34,172 nt of DNA from an uncultured Chloroflexus sp. (GCF_937951745.1 NZ_CALFBQ010000035.1:1-34172); one strand, 5' to 3'; positions 7,413-15,363 are shown, counted from the first letter of the stretch. Notes: generated by a model from the letters alone, not told the origin. Program-made: numbers and translations.

Positions 7413-8579
7413 TTAGATTGGTACCGGCACGAACGGCGTTGTACACGGCACATGCGCCGCGACGTGCATCGTCTGCGCCGCCAGATCGATAATCACGCCA
7501 CACACACTCTCGGTGCGGTCAACCGCCGCAATTCGCGGATCGGGATGGCGGCAGATACAGCGCGGCGCACCCTCGTGGTCGCGCAGAATGTTCTCTAACA
7601 CCGTGCGATCTATCTGACCAGCCGCAGCCTGTAGCAGTTCCCATGCCCGTCCATATCGCTCGCGACTTGTAGACGTTGGCTCTAAGGCGCACTCGCCAGC
7701 CGCTGTACCGGCATCGAGACAGTGATTGGCATGGGCCAGTAGCCCTGCGCGTGCCAGTATCTCAGCGACTCCCTCTGGGGTGATTTCCAGCGCCAACAGT
7801 TCGCCGCCGGCGCCGGCCAGTGTAATGCACGACGAACCGCTAGCCGGAATGTGCTCGGCTAGTTGGCGGGCCGCCGCGACACTGGTCGTTTGCAACATCT
7901 GGCGCAACAACACATGCACTGGCATCCCCTGCCGCTGGCCGTCGGCCCGCGAACGCAACAGATTCAAGCCCACCGCAACGCCGGCTCCATTCAACCCGAT
8001 CTTCGCCACCATCCCTGCTTCGGTCAAGGTCAAGATCGGCGGCTGATCGGGGCTGATGATTCGCAACAGTATGCACGCCGCCCGCTGATCACCCTGCCAA
8101 TCCCACGTCTGTGCCAGCCATACCCCGCCGTTCGCAGTAGCCGGCGGTGCAGCAGCGGCAGTCGTACATTCGCCGTCATCCCCGGCTGCGTCGCGTGTCA
8201 TCGCCGGTTGTTCAATGTGTTGCGGCACGCCAGCAGCCCGATTACGGGCGAGTGCTGCTGCCGCAGCAGGATGATGCACCCCGACCCCCACCCCGGCCAG
8301 CAACTCGGTGCGTACATTGAGGGCAATAATTTCAGCGAGGGTACGCCCGGCACCGACGGCAATGCCGCGCATCTCGTCGAGCAGATCAGGGGCATGCTCG
8401 CGCAGAAGTGGTTCGTAAGCCAACGCCTCACTTTGGGCCGCCTCCCAATCTAACCCGCGACGGTAGGCAAACAGGCGGGCATAGCTGGCAATGCTATGCC
8501 GAATCTGTGCAGCAGTGACAGCGCCGTACTGCCGACCACGCTCAAACGGCTCGCCGGTGATGGTGATGGATGGGAACAC
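7413..8579 (-). CDS. C45-family autoproteolytic acyltransferase/hydrolase
   Basis: This 388-residue protein resembles the isopenicillin N acyltransferase / peptidase C45 group of Ntn hydrolases, which cleave themselves before an active Cys and then act on amide bonds. The N-terminal pro-region contains GEPFERGRQYG and LNVRTELL. The likely nucleophile is Cys138 in GECTT, followed by VWLAQTWDWQ, typical of the new beta-subunit start. An Ala-rich stretch (about 101-135) before the Cys looks like an insertion. The start codon is a GTG with AAGGAAGG about 6 bases upstream. It follows the PIN-like gene by 18 bases and is probably last in that transcript. The substrate is unknown. Confidence 0.85.
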   Translation of the reverse strand: MFPSITITGEPFERGRQYGAVTAAQIRHSIASYARLFAYRRGLDWEAAQSEALAYEPLLREHAPDLLDEMRGIAVGAGRTLAEIIALNVRTELLAGVGVGVHHPAAAAALARNRAAGVPQHIEQPAMTRDAAGDDGECTTAAAAPPATANGGVWLAQTWDWQGDQRAACILLRIISPDQPPILTLTEAGMVAKIGLNGAGVAVGLNLLRSRADGQRQGMPVHVLLRQMLQTTSVAAARQLAEHIPASGSSCITLAGAGGELLALEITPEGVAEILARAGLLAHANHCLDAGTAAGECALEPTSTSRERYGRAWELLQAAAGQIDRTVLENILRDHEGAPRCICRHPDPRIAAVDRTESVCGVIIDLAAQTMHVAAHVPCTTPFVPVPI

Positions 8580-8597
8580 GTTAATCCTTCCTTTGCC

Positions 8598-9101
8598 TCA
8601 GACATCGGCAGCAAATTGTTGCCCGTTGCAAATATTCTCGATTGTTACGTGATGGGTAGCAAGCGCTGCTTGATACCTTACCCAGTCACTATCTACTGCA
8701 TTGATTATCGGTGGATGATCGGGATGCGCAATAGCTACTGCCACATACTTGTGATCTGACCGATCAAATTGGGCAAGATCCGGGTCATCGGGGAATTCGG
8801 CGAATTCGCGACCGTTATTGCTCGGTGTGATCGAAACGATGGTGCATATCTCAGGGTTGAAAGCGTTACTCCAAAGCCACTTAAAAAAGGCGTCGCCGAC
8901 ACCGGGCTGACCTCTCGCCGACAGGTGCCTGCGATATTCTTGCAATATGGACTGTAACGTATCAAGGGCAACCCGCTGTTTTGCTTGAATGAGCCGTAAT
9001 CTGGTAATACAAGCCAATTGGCACGCTTGACTTGCCTGTGCAGCCCTGCCGTTTGCTGTGATGGCAACGTTCACATCAACAATGACAGTTTGCTGTCTCA
9101 T
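8598..9101 (-). CDS. PIN-like domain nuclease, partner of the adjacent AAA ATPase
   Basis: The 167-residue protein has a PIN-fold acidic pattern: Asp9 in VIVDVNVAITANG, Glu55 in SILQEYRRHL, Asp113/Asp116 in FDRSDHKYVAVAIAH, and Asp137/Asp139 in INAVDSDWV. These would bind metal for RNA or DNA cleavage, as in VapC-like and other PIN nucleases. It starts inside the stop of the ATPase gene (ATGA overlap at 9098-9101), which strongly suggests translational coupling and a shared complex. There is no antitoxin-like gene next to it, so a classical VapBC pair is unlikely. The gene shares the lower GC look of the ATPase gene. The PIN call rests on motif spacing, not on a search. Confidence 0.75.
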   Translation of the reverse strand: MRQQTVIVDVNVAITANGRAAQASQACQLACITRLRLIQAKQRVALDTLQSILQEYRRHLSARGQPGVGDAFFKWLWSNAFNPEICTIVSITPSNNGREFAEFPDDPDLAQFDRSDHKYVAVAIAHPDHPPIINAVDSDWVRYQAALATHHVTIENICNGQQFAADV

Positions 9102-10447
9102 GCACTACCTAGTTGTCGTGTCAGCATAGCTTCCTGCATTGCCGCAATGTCGCCAAACTCATCGCCAAAAAAGTTTTCCGGCCAGTTGGTGATGTTTCCG
9201 TACTGGTCAAGCTGCAACGGTTGCAACTGTGAGATACCTGACTTATCGGTGGTACAGAAATAGAGCGCTGCCTCACTTGAGTCTAATGTTCCCTCAGCAA
9301 TTCGGCGCTGAAGACGGCGCAAGAGATGTTCACTGTGGCTTTCGAGAATGATCTGAATCTGACGAGTACGAATGGCATCAATTAAGACATCGGCTAATCC
9401 CGCTTGCACACTGGGGTGCAGATGCGTTTCAGGCTGTTCAAGAATGATGGTTGCACCTTTCGGTGCGTAGTAGCATAACACGATCACCGGTAGAATCTGC
9501 GAAATACCAAAACCGACATCAGTTATCAGAACATCGGGGCTGCCCGGTGTTAGTTTGACTGATACTTCATACATCTCGTTGCGAGGATAGGGGAAAGGAT
9601 GGATTGAAAAATGATGTGCGAGACCTAGCTCTTTTAGCCATTGTGCTACCTTTTCTTCAAGACTTTCGCCTGAATAATGCTCCGCCTTACTCTTCCGAGC
9701 TGCAAGCAATGCGGCAATAGCTAATTCGCCACGCTGACCAACATCTTGTGGCCGTTGACCACTCCATACGTAAGTGCGCTTGGGGTACTCGCGTAGTGGG
9801 CCAAGGTACCAGATATGTTGGCCCAACTTCTCAAATGCAAGCACGAACTCTTTTAGAAAGTTGGCATTCTGATAGGACGCAAACACCTCACTGGGAAAGC
9901 CATAACATTTTATCGGGGCAGGAAAGGTAGTAGAACGGTTGTGAATAGGCTTGAGATCGTATCCTTTAATAAGCAGGTTGTACTTTTGCTCTGCTTCTTG
10001 CTCCATGCCAAACTGGTACTGGTGCGATCCAATAGAGAATGAATATGTAAACCGCTTAACAGTAATGCTGTCTCTTAGGTCTTGTATAGTAGTTGAAAAG
10101 TTCAATTTTTTGATCGAGCGCTGTGGATGGGATGTTTGATCGGGTTCTGGGATGTACACCTCTTGGATCGGGTGCCATTCGATAGATATTGTGATTCCGC
10201 TAGATATACGATGTGCGTGAATGATATCGAAAAATGTACCTAGATTGACATAGGTGTGTTCATGACCTGTTTGCAATACCTGTTGTTGATCGGAGGATTC
10301 GACTGTCTGTTTGAGGAGCAGCAAGAGCTGAAGGATCGCTGTCTTGCCAGAACTGTTGGGGCCGAACAGACCGGTGATCGGTGCCATTCGGATTGGCCCA
10401 GTATCCCGCCAAGATTTGAAATTCTCAGCCGCTACCTCTGTGATCAT
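9098..10447 (-). CDS. AAA-family ATPase with C-terminal DUF3696 domain
   Basis: The start is set at ATG 10447, where GGAGG lies about 8 bases upstream, instead of a longer frame opening at 10501. The 449-residue product is an ABC/SMC-type ATPase of the OLD-like group: Walker A GPNSSGKT (29-36), signature-like VGFGISQ (311-317), Walker B IILEQPETHLHP (334-345) and a switch His in ESHSEHLL (369-376). The end carries the DUF3696 hallmark YGNITNWPENFF (about 416-427). Such ATPases are often found with nucleases in defence loci; here the partner is the overlapping PIN-like gene. The coding sequence is less GC-rich than the cysteine desulfurase upstream, which suggests transfer. The mechanism is not established. 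Confidence 0.9.
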   Translation of the reverse strand: MITEVAAENFKSWRDTGPIRMAPITGLFGPNSSGKTAILQLLLLLKQTVESSDQQQVLQTGHEHTYVNLGTFFDIIHAHRISSGITISIEWHPIQEVYIPEPDQTSHPQRSIKKLNFSTTIQDLRDSITVKRFTYSFSIGSHQYQFGMEQEAEQKYNLLIKGYDLKPIHNRSTTFPAPIKCYGFPSEVFASYQNANFLKEFVLAFEKLGQHIWYLGPLREYPKRTYVWSGQRPQDVGQRGELAIAALLAARKSKAEHYSGESLEEKVAQWLKELGLAHHFSIHPFPYPRNEMYEVSVKLTPGSPDVLITDVGFGISQILPVIVLCYYAPKGATIILEQPETHLHPSVQAGLADVLIDAIRTRQIQIILESHSEHLLRRLQRRIAEGTLDSSEAALYFCTTDKSGISQLQPLQLDQYGNITNWPENFFGDEFGDIAAMQEAMLTRQLGSA

Positions 10448-10491
10448 CGCTGCACCTCCGACGTAGCAGTGTACCAGTCCCCCCTCCAATG

Positions 10492-11658
10492 TCACCCACA
10501 CGGCGTCAACGTCCGCAGTTGACCGACCAGATCGGGCAGAACGTCAAGCAGCGTATCGATCTGCGCCTCGGTTGTCTGTCGTCCAAGCGAAAAGCGGATC
10601 GAGCCGTTGGCTTCGTGAGGTGCGAGGCCCATGGCAAGCAAGACGTGTGATGGTTCGAGCGAGCCGGAGGTGCAGGCGCTGCCTGAACTGGCGCAGATGC
10701 CGCGCTGGTCGAGCAAGAGCAGCAGGCTTTCGGTTTCGATGCCAGCAAAGCCAAGATTAACGATGCTCGGCAGGCGGTACACCCGGTCGCCGTTGAGCCA
10801 CGAGTGGGGAATTCGGGTTAGCACGCCGTCGATCAAGCGGTCGCTGAGTGCGCGCAGCCGCGTGAAATAATCTCCACGCTCGCATTCAGCGATCTCGAGC
10901 GCCTTTGCCAATCCAACGATCCCAGCAACGTTTTCAGTGCCGGCGCGCCGCCGTCGCTCTTGGGCGCCGCCGTTGATCTGTGGTACCAACGGTGTGCCGC
11001 GGCGCAGGTACAATACACCGACACCTTGCGGCCCGTAAAACTTGTGCGCCGTGAGACTAAGCAAATCGACCCCGAGCGCTTGCACGTCAAGCGGTAATTG
11101 ACCGGGTGCTTGCACTGCATCGGTATGGAATAGCACTCCTCGTTCGCGGCAGATAGCGGCTAGCTCGGCAATTGGCTGGATAATGCCGGTTTCGTTGTTG
11201 GCATACATCACCGAAACGAGCGCCGTTTCAGGTCGGATTGCCGTTGCGAGATCGGCGGGATTCACCCGTCCGCTACGATCAACTGGTAGTAACGTGACGG
11301 TAAATCCTTCGTACTCGACCAGATAATCAAGCGCGTGTAGTACGGCGTGATGCTCAATTGCACTGCCGATCAGGTGCGTTTTTCCTTGCGCCCGCAACGC
11401 CATTGCCACACCCTTGATCGCGAGATTGATACTCTCGCTGCCGCCGCTGGTAAAGACAATCTCTTTCGGCTGACACCCAAGCACTTGCGCCACCTGTTCA
11501 CGCGCATCATCAAGCGCTTGGAGCGCTGCACGTCCGACATAGTGAATGCTCGATGCGTTGCCGCTCATACCGGTCAGGAAGGGCATCATCGCCGCTAGCA
11601 CTCGCTGATCGAGTGGTGTCGTGGCGGCGTGATCGAGATAGATCAGGCGATCAATCAT
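10492..11658 (-). CDS. Cysteine desulfurase (NifS/IscS type)
   Basis: This PLP enzyme takes sulfur from cysteine, giving alanine and a persulfide for Fe-S cluster or thio-modification pathways. The 388-residue product shows YLDHAATTP near the N-terminus, EHHA (102-105) with the PLP-stacking His103, the PLP lysine Lys206 in SLTAHKFYGPQG, and the persulfide-forming Cys329 in SSGSACTSGSLEPSH. Length and motifs match the IscS/NifS class rather than SufS. It follows the csx15-like gene by 10 bases and precedes the ATPase gene by 44 bases, all on one strand. DndA/SspA of phosphorothioation systems are also in this family, but no dnd/ssp partner genes are visible, so housekeeping use is the default reading. 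Confidence 0.93.
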   Translation of the reverse strand: MIDRLIYLDHAATTPLDQRVLAAMMPFLTGMSGNASSIHYVGRAALQALDDAREQVAQVLGCQPKEIVFTSGGSESINLAIKGVAMALRAQGKTHLIGSAIEHHAVLHALDYLVEYEGFTVTLLPVDRSGRVNPADLATAIRPETALVSVMYANNETGIIQPIAELAAICRERGVLFHTDAVQAPGQLPLDVQALGVDLLSLTAHKFYGPQGVGVLYLRRGTPLVPQINGGAQERRRRAGTENVAGIVGLAKALEIAECERGDYFTRLRALSDRLIDGVLTRIPHSWLNGDRVYRLPSIVNLGFAGIETESLLLLLDQRGICASSGSACTSGSLEPSHVLLAMGLAPHEANGSIRFSLGRQTTEAQIDTLLDVLPDLVGQLRTLTPCG

Positions 11659-11668
11659 ACGTAGTGCT

Positions 11669-12055
11669 CTACTGAGCGCGGCGAGTGCGGGCTTCGTCGC
11701 GCAATACTTGTAGATTAAGGATTTCAGCTACTTCATACCGCGGCGGCAGAGCGCCAGCTACGGGCCGTAAGCGCAGCACCGGCGGAAAATAGCCCATCCG
11801 TCCGTGGAGTTCTGCCAAGAGAGCGGCGGCGCTAAAATTCAGCGCCGGCAAATTGACGAGGATGGCTTCGCTTTGCCACTGCGCGGCTGATAAGCCGGCC
11901 GCATCGGCGAGCGCGACGATCTGTGGGCCGAGTGGTTGTTGTTGGTCGATTTGGCTGTTAATATCGATGACTCGTTCGATGGCTTGTCCGGTTAGGGCCA
12001 CAATCTGTTCGCGTTGAGTTTCGAGAATGGGGTGGGAATAGTTCAAAATGATCAT
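11669..12055 (-). CDS. Csx15-like protein (CRISPR-accessory family, orphan)
   Basis: The 128-residue protein reads [18 protein letters not shown]..., has a central [20 protein letters not shown] motif and a conserved end [21 protein letters not shown] recall this pattern from proteins annotated as CRISPR-associated Csx15, a small family proposed to act around cyclic-oligoadenylate signalling of type III systems. No cas gene or CRISPR array is in this window, so the gene is an orphan here and may have another role tied to the cysteine desulfurase that follows 10 bases later. GGAAAGG lies about 10 bases before the ATG. The family name comes from memory of the motif and needs a profile search. 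Confidence 0.6.
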   Translation of the reverse strand: MIILNYSHPILETQREQIVALTGQAIERVIDINSQIDQQQPLGPQIVALADAAGLSAAQWQSEAILVNLPALNFSAAALLAELHGRMGYFPPVLRLRPVAGALPPRYEVAEILNLQVLRDEARTRRAQ

Positions 12056-12203
12056 ACAAGCGCAACCTTTCCTTCGTCGGTAATCCGTCTATATTGTAAC
12101 GCAGAGTGCATCGGCGCGGCGCTGGGGTATGCCGGAACTTTCTTACACTGAATACCGTCTTCTTTGCGGTATGAAGGCCCTATTGCAATAAGGAATGATA
12201 CGT

Positions 12204-12614
12204 ATGATGTTCATCCGTGCCATCATTGTTCTGCTCGTTGCGTTTCTGTTCGTTGCCTGTAGCAGTGCTGCTCCATCAGCTCTGATCAATCGCCAATGGC
12301 AACTGATCGAGATCCTTGGCCAACCACCGATCGCTGCTGGTCAGTCAGTAACGATCCAGTTTAACCCAACCGATCGGGTCAGTGGTTTTGCCGGCTGTAA
12401 TGGCTTTAGCGGTCAGTACCGCGTTGCCGGTGCCACTATCACGGTGAGCAAGGTGACCAGCACGATGATGGCATGCGCCGATGATGCCGTCACTGCCCAA
12501 GAAATGGCCTTCCACCAAGCATTGTCGGACGCAACTCGGTATGAACTAACCGCTGGAATTCTTTCCCTTCTTGATAGGAATGGCGTCGTTGTGTTACGGT
12601 TTCAAGCCGCATAA
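12204..12614 (+). CDS. META-domain lipoprotein (HslJ-like)
   Basis: The start is set at ATG 12204 because AAGGA lies 9 bases upstream; an in-frame ATG at 12195 overlaps that site. The 136-residue product opens with a lipoprotein signal peptide ending in LFVAC, so it is probably exported and lipid-anchored. The rest is one META domain: NRQWQLIEILGQ, then GFAGCNGFSGQYRVAG, TSTMMACADD, MAFHQAL and LSLLDRNGVVVLRF, the usual order in HslJ-like proteins. The family has no firm biochemical role; E. coli HslJ is linked to heat and novobiocin resistance. It is a single gene with a hairpin just after it. Confidence 0.88.
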   Translation: MMFIRAIIVLLVAFLFVACSSAAPSALINRQWQLIEILGQPPIAAGQSVTIQFNPTDRVSGFAGCNGFSGQYRVAGATITVSKVTSTMMACADDAVTAQEMAFHQALSDATRYELTAGILSLLDRNGVVVLRFQAA

Positions 12615-12622
12615 GCGTGACC

Positions 12623-12652
12623 GATGCAATCACCTTCAAAGGTGATTGCATC
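12623..12652. terminator. Perfect hairpin between convergent genes
   Basis: GATGCAATCACCTT and AAGGTGATTGCATC are perfect 14-base arms separated by only two bases, so the real stem is about 12 pairs with a TTCAAA loop. It sits between the META lipoprotein and the THI5-like gene, which converge, and could end both transcripts. There is no T-run on either strand, so rho-independent termination is not certain. Confidence 0.6.
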
Positions 12653-12668
12653 GTACCATTCAGCAGTA

Positions 12669-13619
12669 TTACCCTATGAGTAACTCATTCGTAAACAGTT
12701 CACGGTAGGTATCTGGCGCCAACGGTATCGGTTGTCCTCGCCGATCAACTACCATCCCTCGTCGCTCGATCCACTCCACAAAAGCCCACCAGCGCTGACT
12801 CTTCATCACCCCCCACCGTCCATCGTCAGTCAGCAGCGCGGGCGCCAGTTCGTGCCAACTCTCGGCGACGAACGCCGGATCCGACAGATCAGGATGGTTG
12901 GCCGTCGCGATCAGCAGCTCCACTGCCTCGGTGGGATGTTCGACCGCAAAACGGTACCCTTCAGCAGTTGCAGCAAGGAACGCGCGCAAGCTATCGGCGT
13001 ATTTCCGCACTGCTAGCGGGTGGGCCAGCAGCACCGGTGTGTACCCGTAAGGAATGCCGTAGTCGTCGAGGCGAAAGGCATTGAGTGTAATGCCGGCCCG
13101 CCGTGCTTGTACCCCTTCCCACGGCAAAAACACCCACGTCGCATCAGCATTGCCGGTGAGCAGGGTGTTCCAAATGCCGAGTTTGGGCGGGAAGATTTCG
13201 TCAAATTCGCCCTTGCCGCCATCGTTGCGGATCATCTGTGCCACGATCGCGCGCTCGAAACGGGCATTGTACGAAGCGTACCGGCGGCCATCCAACTTCG
13301 CCGGTCGGTCGATACCACTGCTCGCCAAAGTCACTATCGCACTAGTGTCACGCTGCGCAAGCGCTGCAATCGCCACTAGCGACGGCTTCGTTGGGTGCAG
13401 GTAATAGCTCAACGCACTTTCAGACGGCGCAATTGCCAGCATGGCTGTGCCTTGCACCACCTTTGCCGCTGGCGTTGTCTGGTAGTTGTCTTCTTCCGGC
13501 GAACGTAGAACAACTTCAAGACCGGCAGCCTGATACCATCCCTTGCCGATAGCAACGTAAAAGCCAATATGGTTGGTATTTGGTGTCCAATCTAACGCCA
13601 GTGTTATCTGCTGTGTCAT
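12669..13619 (-). CDS. THI5/NMT1-family (ABC substrate-binding-like) protein without signal peptide
   Basis: The 316-residue protein begins ITLALDWTPNTNHIGFYVAI and continues GKGWYQAAGLEV, the N-terminus of the NMT1/THI5 family, which includes ThiY pyrimidine-binding proteins and yeast HMP-P synthase. Unlike ThiY-type binding proteins it has no signal peptide or lipobox, since the domain starts at residue 5. It also lacks the CCCFC cysteine motif of yeast THI5; the aligned place reads YGIPYGYTPVL. It is therefore neither a clear transporter subunit nor a clear HMP-P synthase. No ABC permease or ATPase gene is adjacent. AGGAAAGG precedes the ATG. It is 18 bases after a small membrane protein gene, likely one transcript. 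Substrate unknown. Confidence 0.8.
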   Translation of the reverse strand: MTQQITLALDWTPNTNHIGFYVAIGKGWYQAAGLEVVLRSPEEDNYQTTPAAKVVQGTAMLAIAPSESALSYYLHPTKPSLVAIAALAQRDTSAIVTLASSGIDRPAKLDGRRYASYNARFERAIVAQMIRNDGGKGEFDEIFPPKLGIWNTLLTGNADATWVFLPWEGVQARRAGITLNAFRLDDYGIPYGYTPVLLAHPLAVRKYADSLRAFLAATAEGYRFAVEHPTEAVELLIATANHPDLSDPAFVAESWHELAPALLTDDGRWGVMKSQRWWAFVEWIERRGMVVDRRGQPIPLAPDTYRELFTNELLIG

Positions 13620-13637
13620 ACGCCTTTCCTGTCAACG

Positions 13638-14018
13638 TTACGACTCTTCGAGCACTGTTTTCCCTAATCCGCTCAAACGGGCAATCAGCCAGCCGATGGT
13701 AAAGACCGGGATCGGCTGGGTGAACGGGATCAGCGCCTCAACGACAGCCTTGTTACGCAACCCGCGCAATCCTAACCGGTCGAGGAGTACCCAACTGATC
13801 GGAGCGGCCAGTACATCCAACCCTAGGTCGAGCAGGTCGAGTGCGATTGGTAATGCGATCGGTAGATAATGCATCGTCTCGAAAAAGCCGGCATCAGGGG
13901 GGACATTCAGGCTGCGGATGCGCTGCCAGATGAGCCAGAGCGTGATCGCTGCCAGCGTAACGCCAATCAGCATGAAGAAGATAAGCCAAGAGAGTATGGT
14001 TAGGAGTTGGTCGGTCAC
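13638..14018 (-). CDS. Small multi-pass membrane protein, unknown function
   Basis: I set the start at GTG 14018, overlapping the stop of the upstream gene as GTGA, with AAGGAG 8 bases upstream; a longer frame without a binding site extends to 14183. The 126-residue product begins VTDQLLTILSWLIFFMLIGV and has two clear hydrophobic segments (about 5-30 and 45-68) and a weaker third near 100-112. The middle contains a Leu/Asp-rich segment (LDLLDLGLDVLAAPISWVLLDRLGLRGLRNK). I do not recognise the family. It is translationally coupled to the YggT-like protein, suggesting the two work together in the membrane. Confidence 0.8.
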   Translation of the reverse strand: MTDQLLTILSWLIFFMLIGVTLAAITLWLIWQRIRSLNVPPDAGFFETMHYLPIALPIALDLLDLGLDVLAAPISWVLLDRLGLRGLRNKAVVEALIPFTQPIPVFTIGWLIARLSGLGKTVLEES

Positions 14019-14311
14019 GGTTGCCGTCTCCTTCCCAACCAGACCCAACTCAGTGCGGTGACGCTGATCACCACAATCAGAGTGGCTACCGTCGCGAACT
14101 CTACCACGGCGCCAAAGCGCGGTTGATCGCGGTCGATTATTGCCAGCGGCGTAACCAACGGTGCAGTCAGGGTGTAGAGCCACGAAACTGTAGGGCTATC
14201 AGGTCGCGCCGCCAGCACCTTGAGCACGAGCCGCGCGATGAGCAACCCGCTGATCGCACCACCAAGGAGGGCGATGCCGTTGCGCAATCTAGCTACGTTC
14301 CAAACCTGCAT
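14015..14311 (-). CDS. YggT-like membrane protein
   Basis: The start is set at ATG 14311, with AAGGAG about 6 bases upstream; the open frame runs further without a binding site. The 98-residue protein has two hydrophobic segments (about 12-34 and 69-91). Between them is the pattern RLVLKVLAARPDSPTVSWLY followed by TAPLVTPLAI, close to the YggT family signature (arginine after helix one, then a Ser-Pro-loop and a T-x-P-L-x-x-P motif). YggT proteins are small membrane proteins of unclear role, linked in some bacteria to division or osmotic stress. It is first in a run with the next membrane protein and the THI5-like gene. Confidence 0.75.
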   Translation of the reverse strand: MQVWNVARLRNGIALLGGAISGLLIARLVLKVLAARPDSPTVSWLYTLTAPLVTPLAIIDRDQPRFGAVVEFATVATLIVVISVTALSWVWLGRRRQP

Positions 14312-14603
14312 GGTCACTCCTTGAAACTTTTTGCCGAACCTGTTCGTCTGTTGTATGTAAGCGTAATGTAAATGCAATGTGGTGTCTCGCCGTGTTTATC
14401 TGCGCTTGCAGCGTTTCTCAGTGGTAGGGTGATTTGGCTCCTGCGGCCGACAACTTCTCAGATACGTTGATATTTCTCAGCGAAATATGACCAGCGACCT
14501 ATGGCATTGGTAACAGTAGTTTGCTAAACTACCAATACCTACGCTCTCTTCTTCATCGCAGCCACTGGTGACAATTTGGCAGCAACTACGTTGGAGAATT
14601 GGT

Positions 14604-15047
14604 ATGATCAAGCCGATGGTGTCGGTTAGCGCAGAGCAGCGTATCACAATCAAGCGGTTTCTCGGCACACAGCGGTTCAACCTCTTTCTGTTGATGGTTG
14701 GCATCGAGCTGTGTTTGCTCGTTAGCGTGCTAGGTTGGTTGCTGAGTGCTGCGCCATCACGCACCCCGTTGGCTGCCACACCAGATTTAACGCCGCTAAC
14801 CCATGAAATCAAGGGCCGGCTCAGTGGTGCGATCCTCGACCCGTTGATTGAAATAAAGCCGGGTGTAGCAATCCGGGCTAGCAACATCCGCGGTTTTCGC
14901 TACGAGGGTAGCATCTACTACTATTACGTTGAAGGTGCTGCAAACTACGATCCCCTCTCACGCGGTATTGTCCGGCCCGATCAAGTCGAAATCATGCTGC
15001 GCGATGAAAGCGGCGCACAGACGATCGTGCTGTATCGCGTGCATTGA
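14604..15047 (+). CDS. Single-pass membrane protein, unknown function
   Basis: ATG 14604 is chosen because GGAG lies 7 bases upstream; an in-frame ATG at 14568 has none. The 147-residue product has a basic N-terminus (about 28 residues), one membrane segment (FNLFLLMVGIELCLLVSVLG then WLLSA), and an outside domain of about 90 residues with GVAIRASNIRGFRYEGSIYY and a C-terminal VEIMLRDESGAQTIVLYRVH. The outer part is likely beta-rich. I do not recognise the family. It converges with the small gene at 15050-15313, with 2 bases between the stops. Confidence 0.75.
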   Translation: MIKPMVSVSAEQRITIKRFLGTQRFNLFLLMVGIELCLLVSVLGWLLSAAPSRTPLAATPDLTPLTHEIKGRLSGAILDPLIEIKPGVAIRASNIRGFRYEGSIYYYYVEGAANYDPLSRGIVRPDQVEIMLRDESGAQTIVLYRVH

Positions 15048-15049
15048 GA

Positions 15050-15313
15050 TTAGCGGCGACGACCTTCTTGCCAATCACCCCAATCGCGTTCTTCAGCCGC
15101 CCGGATCGCGCGCCGCTTCAATGCCCGCCGCGATATCGGGATGACATCGTTGAAGATAGCCCAGAGCTGTTCTTCAAGGTGCGGCTGTTTCGCCAAGGCC
15201 GCCTCAATTGCGCTCATATCAAGCCCTCGCGCGTGTAATTCGCGGGCAATGGTCTTCGCCCGCTCCTTGTCATCGTTCGCTAAGGCCGCGATCAATTCTT
15301 CTTCCGGAGTCAT
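15050..15313 (-). CDS. Small helical protein, unknown function
   Basis: The ATG at 15313 has GAGGAG about 5 bases upstream, so I reject the longer frame to 15355. The 87-residue protein is hydrophilic and helical: MTPEEELIAALANDDKERAK, then LHARGLDMSAIEAALAKQPHLEEQLWAIF, ending in a basic and Trp-rich tail (RRALKRRAIRAAEERDWGDW). The short repeated helix pattern could be a protein-interaction or ankyrin-like pair of helices, but no family is recognised. It follows methionine aminopeptidase on the same strand after a 165-base gap holding the dispersed repeat. Confidence 0.65.
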   Translation of the reverse strand: MTPEEELIAALANDDKERAKTIARELHARGLDMSAIEAALAKQPHLEEQLWAIFNDVIPISRRALKRRAIRAAEERDWGDWQEGRRR

Positions 15314-15363
15314 ATTCGCTCCTCTGGTAGAGATGCAACGTGAGCAAAGCTGCAAAGGTTGGT

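Noticed and set aside
8598-9101. Reading the PIN-like gene as a VapC toxin
   Set aside because: It lacks a small antitoxin gene upstream and is instead coupled to a large ATPase; it is also longer than typical VapC.
10492-11658. Cysteine desulfurase as DndA/SspA of a phosphorothioation system
   Set aside because: No dndB-E or sspB-D-like gene is adjacent, and motifs fit general IscS/NifS; kept only as a remote possibility in the findings.
14341-14375. Possible promoter TTGCAT-N16-TACAAC on the minus strand before the YggT-like gene
   Set aside because: Both boxes are weak and the region is AT-rich by chance; not strong enough to list as a feature.
14477-14887. A 136-residue minus-strand frame opposite the single-pass membrane protein
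   Set aside because: The plus-strand frame has a ribosome binding site, a membrane helix and a sensible end; the minus frame has none.
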